Shown here: positions 35,035 through 44,350 of the stretch, one piece after another
Layout of the letters: every line of letters begins with the position of its first letter
How positions within the stretch are numbered: the first letter of the stretch is position 1
Assembly (NCBI RefSeq): GCF_000830005.1
Contig: NZ_CP010407.1
Location: 2,833,001-2,897,000 of the forward strand
Origin: Streptomyces vietnamensis
GTDB taxonomy: Bacteria > Actinomycetota > Actinomycetes > Streptomycetales > Streptomycetaceae
DNA: 64,000 bases
Reading direction: 5' to 3'
Notes under the pieces: model-generated
What the model saw: only the letters and a program-made list of their open reading frames with translations
The model's database searches: none
What the model was told of the DNA's origin: nothing
Program-made: the position numbers and the translations under genes

Positions 35035-37899
35035 GTGCCTGACGTCTCCGTGGTCGTCATCGCCTACAACGACGCAGAGCGTCTGCCGGCGGCCGTACGA
35101 TCGGTCCTGGAGCAGACCCTGCACGGTGTCGACGTGGTGATCGTCGACGACTGCAGCAAGGACGACACCTTCGCGGTCGCCCAGGCGCTCGCCGCCGCAC
35201 ACCCGAACCGGGTCAGGGCCTTCCAGCTGCCTCGGAACAGCGGCGGCTGCGGCGCGCCCCGCAACTTCGGCATCCAGCAGGCCACCGGCACGTACGTCAT
35301 GTTCCTCGACAGCGACGACGTCCTGGAGCGCAACGCCTGTCGCAACATGCTCGCCGCCGCCGAGAGCACCGGCTCCGACCTCGTCTCCGGCCTGTGCGTC
35401 CGCGTCCACCTGGACAGCCGCAACAAGAAGACCACCGAGTGGTACCCCTGGCTCTACTCGCAGACCCGGACGATCGACTCGATCACCGAACTGTCCGACC
35501 TGCTGGTCTTCGACACGCTGTCGACGAACAAGTGCTACCGGCGGGCTTTCCTCCTCGAACAGGGGCTCGAGTTCCCCGTCGGCATCCACTACGAGGACCT
35601 GCTCTTCTCGGCCCAGGCCTATGTCGCCGCGAGCCGCATCACCCTCATCCCGAACCACGTCTACTACTGGAACGTGCAGGAGAAGGCGTCGGCCAAGTCG
35701 ATCAGCAACCGGCGCCACGAGATCGCCAACTTCGTCCACCGCATGGAGATCCACCGCCGCGTGGACGCCCTCCTGGAGAGCAAGGGGTACGACGAGCTCA
35801 AGTACCGCAAGGACATCAAGTTCCTCAAGCACGACCTCGTCCTCCACCTGCGCGACCTGCCGCTGCTCGGCGACGACTACCGGCGCGAGTTCGCCGAACT
35901 CGCCAACGGCTACCTCGCCGACATCGACCCCCGGGCGTACGAGGAGGTGCAGCCCCTGCACGCCATCTGCGCCTACCTCCTGAGCAAGGAGGACTGGACC
36001 CACCTCCTGCCCGCCACCGACGCGCTCACCAACCCGGGCCGCCTCACCACCGCGCTCGCCGAGCTGGACGGGCACGTCTACTGGTGCGCCGAGCACCTGG
36101 ACACCGAGCAGGGCCGCCGCATCCTGGACGTCACCGCCGCCGGCTACGACACCCGCCCGCTGACCTCGCTCGCCCTGGGCAACCGGCTGACCTCGTACGC
36201 GAGCTCCGGCGGTGTCGTCGAACTCGCCGGACGCGTCGTCAACCCGCTGGGCCGGATCTCCCCTGACGCGGAGCTCGGCGCCGTCCTGGAGATCTCGGCC
36301 CGCCGCAGCGTCAGCGGCAAGGCCGCGCACGTCCCGGTCGCCTCGGTCCGCCACGCCGGCGCCTGGATCGAGTGGAAGGGCCGCGTGGACATCGCCCGTA
36401 CGGTCCGTCCGCTCGGCGTCATCGACGCGGTCTGGGACGTCCGGCTGGTCCTCACGGTCGACGGCCAGAAGCTCAGGACCCGGGTCTCCGTCGGCGGCAC
36501 CCCCATCGACGAGGCCGACCCCGTCCGCATCCGCCCCCGGCTGACCCAGTTGGTCTCCGACCGCTTCGTCCCGGAGGTCACCAGGAAGGGCAATCTGTCG
36601 TACGTCCTCGCGGCCGAGGGCAAGGCGGCCGTGCACACCTCGGCGATGATCGAGGGCGCCATGCACGGGCGCGCGGCCGGCCTCGCGAAGACCGGCCTGA
36701 AGCGGCTGCTCCACACGAAGCGCAACCTGAACTCGGGCGAGACCAAGCTCCGCCTCTACCACCGGCTCTACAGCAAGCTGCCGATCCGCAAGGGGCTCGT
36801 CGTCTTCGAGAGCCACCTCGGCAAGCAGTACAGCGACAGCCCCCGGGCCATCTACGAGGAGATGCGCCGCCGGAACATCCCCTTCGAAGGCGTCTGGTCC
36901 TACGCCGGGGCCAAGCCGACCGGCTTCCCCGAGGACGCCGTCCTCGTCAAGCGCTGGAGCCGGCAGTACCTCCGGGCCCTCGCCCAGGCCGAGTTCTGGA
37001 TCGACAACCAGGGCTTCCCGCTGCGCCTCACCAAACGCCCCGGCACCACCTATATCCAGACCTGGCACGGCACGGCCCTCAAGCGCATGGGCTTCGACGA
37101 GCCCCACACCAAGTCCCGCGGCCTGGGCACCCAGCAGACCTTCCAGAAGGCCCTCGACCGCTTCGACCACTTCCTGATCCGCGGCGAGCACGACCGGCGC
37201 ACCCTCGCCAAGGCCTTCCGGCTCCGCGAGGAGGTGCTGCTGCCCGTCGGCTACCCGCGCAACGACGAACTCGTCGCGGCACACCGTCGGGAGACGGAGA
37301 CCGGCAGGCGGGAGCGCGGCCCGCTCGCGGCCGAGCTGGGCATCGCCCCGGAGAAGACGGTGCTGCTGTACGCGCCGACCTTCCGCGCCGCCCCCGGCGG
37401 CAAGGTGCGCGCCTTCAAGCTCCCCTTCGACGTCGAGGAGTTCGCGGAGCGCTTCGGCGACACCCACACCCTGCTGGTCAGGACGCACTACCTGAACAGC
37501 GTGTCGCTCCCGCCGTCGGTCCGGGGCCGCGTCGTCGACGTCTCCCGCCGCCACGACGTCACCCCGCTGCTCGCCCTCGCGGACGGGCTGATCACCGACT
37601 ACTCCTCCGTGATGTTCGACTACGGGCTCCTCGACCGGCCGATGGTCTTCCTCACGTACGACTACGAGGAGTACGCCAGGGAGAACCGAGGCACCTACTT
37701 CGACCTGAAGGAACGCGCCCCCGGACCCGTGGTGTCCACGGAGGAGGAGTTCTTCGGGGTGATCGCCAACTTCAGGGACGAGGCCGACATCAAGTACGCG
37801 GCGGCCCGCCAGAGGTTCAACGCGGAGTTCAGCGAGTACGACCGGGGCGACGCGGCCGAGCGGATCGTCGCGCGGTTCTTCACCGGGGGCCGGAAGTGA
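35035..37899 (+). CDS. Bifunctional GT2 / CDP-glycerol glycerophosphotransferase-like protein (TagF family)
   Basis: A 954-residue modular protein. Residues 1-230 are a GT2 domain with DSDD at 92-95. Residues ~330-560 are a helical then beta-rich accessory segment. Residues ~590-950 are a TagF-like polyol-phosphate transferase with WHGT (H678), a second conserved histidine in RTHY (H818) and ITDYSSVMFDY from 853. TagF enzymes polymerise glycerol phosphate on wall teichoic acid; related Streptomyces proteins have been linked to a glycosyl-phosphate wall polymer and spore wall. The GTG at 35035 follows a perfect GAGGTG; another GTG at 35029 is possible. The next gene is nearly contiguous. Confidence 0.9.
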   Translation: MPDVSVVVIAYNDAERLPAAVRSVLEQTLHGVDVVIVDDCSKDDTFAVAQALAAAHPNRVRAFQLPRNSGGCGAPRNFGIQQATGTYVMFLDSDDVLERNACRNMLAAAESTGSDLVSGLCVRVHLDSRNKKTTEWYPWLYSQTRTIDSITELSDLLVFDTLSTNKCYRRAFLLEQGLEFPVGIHYEDLLFSAQAYVAASRITLIPNHVYYWNVQEKASAKSISNRRHEIANFVHRMEIHRRVDALLESKGYDELKYRKDIKFLKHDLVLHLRDLPLLGDDYRREFAELANGYLADIDPRAYEEVQPLHAICAYLLSKEDWTHLLPATDALTNPGRLTTALAELDGHVYWCAEHLDTEQGRRILDVTAAGYDTRPLTSLALGNRLTSYASSGGVVELAGRVVNPLGRISPDAELGAVLEISARRSVSGKAAHVPVASVRHAGAWIEWKGRVDIARTVRPLGVIDAVWDVRLVLTVDGQKLRTRVSVGGTPIDEADPVRIRPRLTQLVSDRFVPEVTRKGNLSYVLAAEGKAAVHTSAMIEGAMHGRAAGLAKTGLKRLLHTKRNLNSGETKLRLYHRLYSKLPIRKGLVVFESHLGKQYSDSPRAIYEEMRRRNIPFEGVWSYAGAKPTGFPEDAVLVKRWSRQYLRALAQAEFWIDNQGFPLRLTKRPGTTYIQTWHGTALKRMGFDEPHTKSRGLGTQQTFQKALDRFDHFLIRGEHDRRTLAKAFRLREEVLLPVGYPRNDELVAAHRRETETGRRERGPLAAELGIAPEKTVLLYAPTFRAAPGGKVRAFKLPFDVEEFAERFGDTHTLLVRTHYLNSVSLPPSVRGRVVDVSRRHDVTPLLALADGLITDYSSVMFDYGLLDRPMVFLTYDYEEYARENRGTYFDLKERAPGPVVSTEEEFFGVIANFRDEADIKYAAARQRFNAEFSEYDRGDAAERIVARFFTGGRK

Positions 37900-37925
37900 C
37901 CGAGCTGCTTCAGGAGGAGCGGGAA

Positions 37926-39098
37926 GTGACCGAGCAGACCACCGTCTCCGGCGGCCGTGACATCTTCATCGTCTCCAACAGCGTGGACGAGATGGGCGGC
38001 GTGACCACCTGGACGCACCAGATGGCCCGGGAGTTCACCGACCGGGGCCACCGCGTCCACGTCATCGGCATCACCCCCGCCCCCGCGGGACGCGAGCACG
38101 AGTTCCCCGAACCGCTGCCGTACGCCACCACCACCCTGTACGACACGCATCCGCCGCAGGTACGGCCGCTGCGCGGCATCAGGGGAAAACTCAACGCCGT
38201 CGAACGCCGGCGGCACGCGGCCCGCGCCGCCGGCATGCGCAGGCGGGCCGACCGGATGACGGCGCTGTTCGCCGCCGCCCGGCCCGGCGCCGTCCTGATC
38301 GTCACCCAGGTGTGGGCGATGGAGTGGGTCGCCCTCGCCGACACCAAGGGGCTCCTCGTCATCGGCATGAGCCACGAGTCGTACGCCGCCAGTGCCGCCA
38401 CCTCCCGGCTCTCCCGGGTGAAGCGGCACTACAAGGACGTCGACCGGCTGCTCATCCTCACCCCGGGCGACGCGGACCGCTGGATCCGGGCCGGCATGGA
38501 CAACGTCGGCCACATGCCCAACGCGCTGCCCTTCATGCCCGAGGTCCCGGCGCCCCGCAGCGAGAAGGTCGTCGTCTCCATCGGCCGCCTCTCGCACGAG
38601 AAGGGCGTGGACATGCTGCTCGACAGCTGGGCCGAGATCGCTTCCCGCCACCCCGCCTGGAAGCTGCGGATCTACGGCACCGGGGACGAGGAGCAGCGGC
38701 TGCGCGCCCGGACGACCGAGCTCGGCCTCGACGGGTCCGTGGAGTGGAAGGGCCGCACCAACGACGTCCTCGGGGCGCTCTCCGAGGCCTCGGTCTTCGC
38801 CCAGGCCTCACGCGCCGAGGGCTTTCCGATCACCCTGCTCGAAGCGATGGCCACGGGTCTGCCCTGCGCCGCGTTCGACTGCGCACCGGGGGTACGGGAG
38901 ATCATCCGGGACGGCGAGGACGGTCTGCTCGCCCGGCTCGGCAACACCGTCGAGCTCGGCGACCACATCAGCACCCTCATCACCGACGAGGAGCTGCGGA
39001 ACCGGATGGGCGACGCCGCCTTCGAGAACGTGAAGCGGTACGCCGCCGACGAGATCACCGACCGCTGGGAGGCGCTGTTCGCCTTCCTGGAGCGCTGA
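37926..39098 (+). CDS. GT4-family glycosyltransferase
   Basis: A 390-residue GT-B enzyme. The N-terminal part opens DIFIVSNSVDEMGGVTTWTHQMARE (acceptor side). The C-terminal donor domain has SIGRLSHEKGVDMLLDSW, FAQASRAEGFPITLLEAMATGLP (the E..G.P..EAMA nucleotide-sugar motif) and GVREIIRDGEDGLL. The GTG at 37926 is chosen because AGGAGGAG lies 6 nt upstream. An in-frame GTG at 37896 overlaps the previous stop as GTGA but has no ribosome site. The two start regions are copies of each other, 30 bp apart. It is in an operon with the preceding TagF-like gene. Confidence 0.9.
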   Translation: MTEQTTVSGGRDIFIVSNSVDEMGGVTTWTHQMAREFTDRGHRVHVIGITPAPAGREHEFPEPLPYATTTLYDTHPPQVRPLRGIRGKLNAVERRRHAARAAGMRRRADRMTALFAAARPGAVLIVTQVWAMEWVALADTKGLLVIGMSHESYAASAATSRLSRVKRHYKDVDRLLILTPGDADRWIRAGMDNVGHMPNALPFMPEVPAPRSEKVVVSIGRLSHEKGVDMLLDSWAEIASRHPAWKLRIYGTGDEEQRLRARTTELGLDGSVEWKGRTNDVLGALSEASVFAQASRAEGFPITLLEAMATGLPCAAFDCAPGVREIIRDGEDGLLARLGNTVELGDHISTLITDEELRNRMGDAAFENVKRYAADEITDRWEALFAFLER

Positions 39099-39113
39099 CG
39101 GCGCGCCGAGCGC

Positions 39114-39147
39114 GAAGGGGCCGGGGAGTACGACTCCCCGGCCCTTC
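39114..39147. terminator. Terminator between GT4 gene and galE
   Basis: GAAGGGCCGGGGAGT-type arms close around ACG (39114-39147), followed on the plus strand by CTCTGCTTTT. It serves the converging glycosyltransferase and galE units. Confidence 0.8.
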
Positions 39148-39162
39148 CTCTGCTTTTCCGTC

Positions 39163-39231
39163 GTCAGACGGTCGCGTTTCCCGCCGTCAGACGGTCGCGT
39201 TTCCCGCCGTCAGACGGTCGCGCCGCGGCGG
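39163..39231. repeat. Three 23-bp tandem copies of the galE 3' end
   Basis: GTCAGACGGTCGCGTTTCCC + GCC is repeated exactly at 39163-39185 and 39186-39208. A third copy starting at 39209 shares the first 14 bp and contains the real galE stop codon and its last codons (A-T-V-stop). The extra copies lie just downstream of the gene. Confidence 0.9.
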
Positions 39232-40196
39232 GCGACCCAGCCGGCCCAGGCCGACTCGATCATGTCGCGCACGTCGTGGCGGGCCTTCCAGCCCAGCTCC
39301 GCCTCGATGCGGTCGGCGGCGGCGACGACCCGGGCGGGGTCGCCGGGGCGGCGCGGGGTGACCAGGGGCTCGGCGGTGTGGTCGGTGATCTCGTTGATCA
39401 GCCGGACCATCTCGGTGACGGAGACGCCCTCGCCCCGGCCGATGTTGACGGTCAGGTCGCGCGGCTCGCCCGCCGCGGCCCACTCCGCGAGCTTCCGCGC
39501 GGCGACGAGGTGCGCGTCGGCCAGGTCCTCGACGTGGATGTAGTCGCGGATGCAGGTGCCGTCGGGCGTGGCGTAGTCGTCGCCGAAGATCCGCGGGGAC
39601 TCCCCCGCGTCGAGGCGCTCGAAGACCATCGGGACCAGGTTGAAGACCCCGGTGTCGGCCAGCTCGGGGGTCGCCGCGCCGGCCACGTTGAAGTAGCGCA
39701 GGCAGGCCGTCGAGATGCCGTGCGCCGCGCCCGCGGCACGGACCAGCCACTCGCCGACCAGCTTGGTCTCGCCGTACGGGCTCATCGGCAGGCAGGGGGT
39801 CTCCTCGGTGACGAGGTCGACGTCCGGCATGCCGTAGACGGCGGCGGAGGAGGAGAAGAGGAAGTTGCGCACACCGGCGGCCGCGACGGCCTCCAGGAGG
39901 ACGGTGAGGCCGACGACGTTCTCGCGGTAGTAGTGCAGCGGCAGCTCGACGGACTCGCCGACCTGCTTCTTCGCGGCGAGGTGGACGACGCCCGTCACAC
40001 CGTGCTCGGCGATCGTCCGGTCGAGGACCTCCCGGTCGAGGGTGGAGCCGACCACCAGGGGCACGCCCTCGGGCACCCGCGACTCGTATCCCGTGGACAG
40101 GTCGTCGAGGACGACGACCCGCTCGCCCGCCTGCGTCATGGCACGGACCACATGGGAGCCGATGTAGCCGGCACCACCGGTGATCAGGTAAGTCAT
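39210..40196 (-). CDS. galE: UDP-glucose 4-epimerase
   Basis: Interconverts UDP-glucose and UDP-galactose; supplies precursors for galactose-containing envelope glycans. The 328-residue SDR enzyme has GGAGYIGSH at the N terminus, the catalytic serine region FSSSAAVYG and the YGETK motif (Tyr/Lys), plus the C-terminal LGWKARHDVRDMIESAW. The ATG at 40196 overlaps the stop of the upstream GT2 gene by 4 nt (ATGA), so the two are coupled and galE probably feeds that transferase. Confidence 0.95.
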   Translation of the reverse strand: MTYLITGGAGYIGSHVVRAMTQAGERVVVLDDLSTGYESRVPEGVPLVVGSTLDREVLDRTIAEHGVTGVVHLAAKKQVGESVELPLHYYRENVVGLTVLLEAVAAAGVRNFLFSSSAAVYGMPDVDLVTEETPCLPMSPYGETKLVGEWLVRAAGAAHGISTACLRYFNVAGAATPELADTGVFNLVPMVFERLDAGESPRIFGDDYATPDGTCIRDYIHVEDLADAHLVAARKLAEWAAAGEPRDLTVNIGRGEGVSVTEMVRLINEITDHTAEPLVTPRRPGDPARVVAAADRIEAELGWKARHDVRDMIESAWAGWVARRGATV

Positions 40197-41839
40197 GCCC
40201 CAAACCCCTTTCGCTGTGATCTACGGGCGAGCCTGTGGAGCCTGGCTCCGACCGCCTGGAGCCCGTCGCGGGCACCGGGTGCGAGCCGTACCGCCAGCGA
40301 GCCGTTCGCCGTCGTGTACTGCCGCACCAGCAGTACACCGTACCGGCTGCTCGGCACGACCGAGCGTCGCTGCCGGTCCTCCGGCAGCCGGAGCGCCGTC
40401 GTGAACGAGCTGCCGTCCGCACACGTCACCGTGGCCCGGACGTCCCAGAGCTGCACGCCCCGCTCCCCCCTGTGGCGGCCCTCACGGGCCAGACTGGTGA
40501 GCCCGGCCGGGACGCGTCCCGACCAGCCGCCGGCCACCTCGGAAAGCTCGGAAAGCCCGGTGCGCACGGACGTGTCGGCGCCCCTGGGCACGAAGTCGAT
40601 CCGGGCGGTACGGGGCAGGGCCTCGCGCAGCCGTCCGTACAGGTCCCGGACCGTGAACCGCAGCTCGCCGCGGCCCGCCCCGGTGCGCAGCTCGCCGTCG
40701 ACGAGCAGCGGGAGCCCGGCGAGCGGCAGGCTGTCCAGGCCGTCCAGCTCGACGGGAAGGTCCTCGGACCAGACGGCTGCTCCCCCGCTCCGGGCGAAGG
40801 GCGGGAGCAGCCGGGCGGGTTCGGCGGCGAGCCGGGAGAGCCGCTCCAGGTCCCGGGGCTCCTCGGCGGCCAGGACGAACCGGGCGGCCCAGCGGGCGGG
40901 CGCGGCCGCGGCGGCGATCGCGCGCTCCCCGAAGGTCCCGATGTGCTCGCGGGCCAGCGCCCACCACGCGGTCCGGTACGCGGCGTCGCGCAGCCTCAAC
41001 TCGCGGGCGTACAGGCGCAGGTCGTGTTCGAGGAACTTGGTGCGGCAGGCGGTGGCCAGCTCCTTGCGGCCGGCCTCCTCGAAGGTCTCCACGGCCATGC
41101 GGTGGGCGGCGATCCGCGCCTGCCAGTTGGCGATGCCGTCCCGGTCGAGGGAGATCGAGAGGCGCCCGGCGGCCCGGCGGACGTGCCAGATGTAGACGGT
41201 GTCGGGGACGACCGCGACGCGCGGCGCGGCGGCCAGGACGCGCGCGGTGAAGAGGAAGTCCTCGTAGACGCAGCGGCCGTCGGGGAACCGGATGCCGTGC
41301 TCGGCGAGGAAGGCCCGGTCGTAGACCTTGTTGACGCAGAGCGTGTCGTGCACCAGGGGCACGAGGTCCGCGGCCGTCTCCAGGAGGGCGGGCTCGTGGT
41401 AGAGCGCGGGCTGCCAGCGCACGTCGCGGCCCTCGGGCAGCTCGCGCCGTACGCAGGCGCCGACCGCGACGGGGGCTCCGTGCCGCTCGGCCGCCGTGAC
41501 CAGGGCCTCGGCGGCGCCCTCGGGCAGGACGTCGTCGCTGTCGAGGAATATCACGATGGGGGCGGTGACGGCCCGGACGCCGTCGTTGCGGGGGGTGCCG
41601 CAGCCGCCGCTGTTCTCCGTGCGGTGCACGACGCGCAGCCGGGGGTGGCGGGCGGCCAGTTCGTCCAGGACCCGGGCCGTGCCGTCGCTCGATCCGTCGT
41701 CGACGGCCACGACCTCCGCGACCACGGGGCCCTGGTCGAGCACGGACCGGATCGCCTCACCGACCAAGCCCTCGTCGTTGTGTGCGATCACCACGACGCC
41801 GAGCTTTCCTGCCACCTGGGGGGAAGTGATGCTAGTCAC
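40193..41839 (-). CDS. GT2-family glycosyltransferase with C-terminal beta-rich domain
   Basis: A 548-residue protein. The N-terminal GT2 domain (LGVVVIAHNDEGLVGEAIRS, AVDDGSSDGTARVL, VIFLDSDDVLP) closely resembles the GT2 part of the 954-residue TagF-like protein, including SGGCG.PRN. A helical segment and a beta-rich region (~310-530) follow, ending YTTANGSLAVRLAP. It lacks the TagF transferase domain. The GTG at 41839 has no Shine-Dalgarno, but TAGCAT (41847-41852) ends 7 nt upstream, indicating a leaderless mRNA. It probably adds a sugar to the wall polymer. Confidence 0.87.
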   Translation of the reverse strand: MTSITSPQVAGKLGVVVIAHNDEGLVGEAIRSVLDQGPVVAEVVAVDDGSSDGTARVLDELAARHPRLRVVHRTENSGGCGTPRNDGVRAVTAPIVIFLDSDDVLPEGAAEALVTAAERHGAPVAVGACVRRELPEGRDVRWQPALYHEPALLETAADLVPLVHDTLCVNKVYDRAFLAEHGIRFPDGRCVYEDFLFTARVLAAAPRVAVVPDTVYIWHVRRAAGRLSISLDRDGIANWQARIAAHRMAVETFEEAGRKELATACRTKFLEHDLRLYARELRLRDAAYRTAWWALAREHIGTFGERAIAAAAAPARWAARFVLAAEEPRDLERLSRLAAEPARLLPPFARSGGAAVWSEDLPVELDGLDSLPLAGLPLLVDGELRTGAGRGELRFTVRDLYGRLREALPRTARIDFVPRGADTSVRTGLSELSEVAGGWSGRVPAGLTSLAREGRHRGERGVQLWDVRATVTCADGSSFTTALRLPEDRQRRSVVPSSRYGVLLVRQYTTANGSLAVRLAPGARDGLQAVGARLHRLARRSQRKGFGA

Positions 41840-41917
41840 GCCGCGGATGCTACGGGAGCCCCGCCACCCGATCGGCTCTCTTCCGGCCGGGTCAGCCGAA
41901 CGCATGAAAACGCGGGA

Positions 41918-41948
41918 AAGGTGGGGCGGCACCCGGCCGCCCCACCTT
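41918..41948 (-). terminator. Terminator after obg
   Basis: AAGGTGGGGCGGC (41918-41930) pairs perfectly with GCCGCCCCACCTT (41936-41948) around a 5-nt loop, 24 bp past the obg stop. Confidence 0.85.
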
Positions 41949-41971
41949 CCGTACCCGCGAGAAGGGACCTT

Positions 41972-43411
41972 CTAGAACGGGTCGAACTCGTCGTACTCGC
42001 GCTGCGCGTCGTCGCGCTCCGCCTGCCGGTCGCGGCGGCGCTGCGCCGCCGGACGCGGGGCCTCCAGACGGTGGTCCTCACCGCGGCGGCCGAGCATCTC
42101 GGCGCCGGCCATCATGGTGGGCTCCCAGTCGAAGACGACCGCGTTGTCCTCGGAGCCGATCGCGACGCCGTCGCCCGCGCGGGCACCGGCCTTCATCAGC
42201 TCGTCCTCGACGCCGAGGCGGTTGAGGCGGTCGGCCAGGTAGCCCACGGCCTCGTCGTTGTTGAAGTCGGTCTGGCGGACCCAGCGCTCCGGCTTCTCGC
42301 CGCGCACCCGGTAGACCTCTTCCTGCTCGTCGTACGTGACGGTGAAGCCCGCGTCGTCGACGGCCTTCGGGCGGATGACGATCCGGGTCGCCTCCTCCTT
42401 CGGCTTGGCCGCGCGCGCCTCGGCGACGATGCCGGCGAGGGCGTAGGAGAGCTCCTTCAGACCCGTACGGGCCACGGCGGAGACCTCGAACACCTGGTAG
42501 CCGCGCTCCTCCAGGTCCGGGCGGATCATGTCCGCGAGGTCCTGGCCGTCCGGGATGTCGATCTTGTTGAGGACGACGATCCGGGGCCGGTCCTCCAGGC
42601 CGCCGTACTGCTTGAGCTCCTCCTCGATGACGTCGAGGTCGGTGACCGGGTCGCGCTCGGACTCCAGCGTCGCCGTGTCGAGGACGTGGACGAGCACCGA
42701 GCAGCGCTCGACGTGGCGGAGGAACTCGAGGCCGAGGCCGCGGCCCTGGCTGGCGCCCGGGATGAGGCCCGGCACGTCGGCGATCGTGTAGACGGTCGAG
42801 CCGGCCGTGACGACGCCCAGGTTCGGGACGAGGGTGGTGAAGGGGTAGTCCGCGATCTTCGGCTTGGCGGCCGACAGGACGGAGATGAGCGAGGACTTGC
42901 CCGCGCTCGGGTAGCCCACGAGCGCCACGTCGGCGACGGTCTTGAGCTCCAGGACGATGTCCCGCGCCTCGCCGGGCTCGCCGAGGAGCGCGAAGCCGGG
43001 GGCCTTGCGGCGGGCCGAGGCCAGCGCGGCGTTGCCGAGGCCGCCGCGGCCGCCCTGGCCGGCGACGAAGGTGGTGCCCTGGCCGACGAGGTCGGCGAGG
43101 ACGTTGCCCTTCTTGTCCAGGACGACGGTGCCGTCGGGCACGGTCAGGACCAGGTCCTGGCCGTCCTTGCCGGAGCGGTTGTCACCGGCACCGGGCTGAC
43201 CGTTGGTCGCCTTGCGGTGCGGGGAGTGGTGGTACTCGAGGAGAGTGGTGACCGACTGGTCGACGACCAGGGTCACATCGCCGCCACGGCCGCCGTTGCC
43301 GCCGTCCGGGCCGCCGAGCGGCTTGAACTTCTCGCGATGGACGGAGGCGCAGCCGTGGCCTCCGTTACCCGCGGCGACGTGCAGCTCGACGCGGTCCACG
43401 AAGGTGGTCAT
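41972..43411 (-). CDS. obg: Obg/CgtA GTPase
   Basis: Essential GTPase of 50S assembly; in Streptomyces it is also tied to the onset of differentiation. The 479-residue protein has the glycine-rich Obg fold (residues 1-158, [15 protein letters not shown] ... GGRGGLGN), G1 GYPSAGKSS at 166-174, [13 protein letters not shown] and a C-terminal OCT domain ending in a charged tail. GGAGG is placed about 8 nt before the ATG. It is third in the rplU-rpmA-obg order, but a strong hairpin before it and a separate ribosome site allow independent control. Confidence 0.97.
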   Translation of the reverse strand: MTTFVDRVELHVAAGNGGHGCASVHREKFKPLGGPDGGNGGRGGDVTLVVDQSVTTLLEYHHSPHRKATNGQPGAGDNRSGKDGQDLVLTVPDGTVVLDKKGNVLADLVGQGTTFVAGQGGRGGLGNAALASARRKAPGFALLGEPGEARDIVLELKTVADVALVGYPSAGKSSLISVLSAAKPKIADYPFTTLVPNLGVVTAGSTVYTIADVPGLIPGASQGRGLGLEFLRHVERCSVLVHVLDTATLESERDPVTDLDVIEEELKQYGGLEDRPRIVVLNKIDIPDGQDLADMIRPDLEERGYQVFEVSAVARTGLKELSYALAGIVAEARAAKPKEEATRIVIRPKAVDDAGFTVTYDEQEEVYRVRGEKPERWVRQTDFNNDEAVGYLADRLNRLGVEDELMKAGARAGDGVAIGSEDNAVVFDWEPTMMAGAEMLGRRGEDHRLEAPRPAAQRRRDRQAERDDAQREYDEFDPF

Positions 43412-43464
43412 GGGTGTGCCTCCAGAGAATTACGTGCGGAATGTCTATCTAGTAACACGCGAAA

Positions 43465-43501
43465 GGCGGACCCGCTTCCCGTACGGGAAGTGAGGTCCGC
43501 C
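43465..43501 (-). terminator. Hairpin between rpmA and obg
   Basis: GGCGGACC (43465-43472) pairs with GGTCCGCC (43494-43501), enclosing the perfect palindrome CTTCCCGTACGGGAAG (43475-43490). It is placed 17 bp beyond the rpmA stop and can attenuate or separate obg expression from the ribosomal genes. Confidence 0.75.
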
Positions 43502-43518
43502 TCCGCAAAGTGTTCCGA

Positions 43519-43773
43519 TCAGGCGACCGGAACGATGTTCACGACCTTGCGGCCACGGTGGGTGCCGAACTGCACCGAACCGGCCTGCAGGGCGAACAGC
43601 GTGTCGTCGCCGCCACGGCCGACGCCGGCGCCGGGGTGGAAGTGCGTGCCACGCTGGCGGACCAGGATCTCACCCGCGTTGACGACCTGACCGCCGAAGC
43701 GCTTCACGCCGAGCCGCTGGGCATTGGAGTCGCGCCCGTTCCGGGTGGACGATGCGCCCTTCTTGTGTGCCAT
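43519..43773 (-). CDS. rpmA: 50S ribosomal protein L27
   Basis: An 84-residue protein, [31 protein letters not shown]..., matching L27 throughout. Its N-terminal tail reaches the peptidyl transferase centre. There is no Firmicutes-type cleaved N-terminal extension: the protein starts directly with [10 protein letters not shown]. It follows rplU by 13 bp and is cotranscribed. Confidence 0.98.
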   Translation of the reverse strand: MAHKKGASSTRNGRDSNAQRLGVKRFGGQVVNAGEILVRQRGTHFHPGAGVGRGGDDTLFALQAGSVQFGTHRGRKVVNIVPVA

Positions 43774-43786
43774 GTCTCAGTCCCTC

Positions 43787-44107
43787 TTACTTCGCAGCCG
43801 CGGGGATACCGGTGACCTTGATCGCCGTGTACTGCTGACGGTGACCCTGGCGACGGCGGTAGCCGGTCTTGTTCTTGTAGCGCAGGATGTCGATCTTGGC
43901 GCCCTTGTGGTGGTCCACGACCTCGGCCGTGACCTTGATGCCGGCCAGGACCCACGGGTCGCTGGTCACGGCGTCGCCGTCGACAACGAGCAGGGTCGAG
44001 AGCTCGACCGTGTCGCCAACCTTGGCAGTGGAAATCTTGTCAACCTCAACGATGTCGCCGACAGCAACCTTGTGCTGGCGACCACCGCTGCGCACGATGG
44101 CGTACAC
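43787..44107 (-). CDS. rplU: 50S ribosomal protein L21
   Basis: A 106-residue protein ([25 protein letters not shown]...) with the L21 core and the C-terminal [15 protein letters not shown] rRNA-binding segment. The GTG start is at 44107. It is first gene of the rplU-rpmA(-obg) unit, with a consensus-like promoter 159 bp upstream and a leader rich in inverted repeats, including CTCTCCCG/CGGGAGGGAG near 44200. Confidence 0.98.
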   Translation of the reverse strand: MYAIVRSGGRQHKVAVGDIVEVDKISTAKVGDTVELSTLLVVDGDAVTSDPWVLAGIKVTAEVVDHHKGAKIDILRYKNKTGYRRRQGHRQQYTAIKVTGIPAAAK

Positions 44108-44265
44108 GCGGATCTCTCTCTCACTCGGGATGGAACCTCTGAAGCCAGCCGCTCACACGGGCCCGGGGGCCCGCGGCGTTCCGGAATCGGACGAGCGGCC
44201 TCTCCCGACGAGCGGGAGGGAGGTGCTCAGAGGCGCGGCATGCCGATCAGACACGCCGACGGTCT

Positions 44266-44295
44266 AGGTTACGGGCGGCTGCCACAGGGGGTCAA
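44266..44295 (-). promoter_or_regulatory. rplU promoter
   Basis: On the minus strand TTGACC (44295-44290) and TAACCT (44271-44266) are 18 bp apart, the best -35/-10 pair in the window. Transcription from here gives a leader of about 150 nt before rplU. Confidence 0.7.
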
Positions 44296-44350
44296 ATTCG
44301 CCCGAGCGGGTGCGGGCCGCCCCGTGGAGGGACGGCCCGCACCCGGTGGA

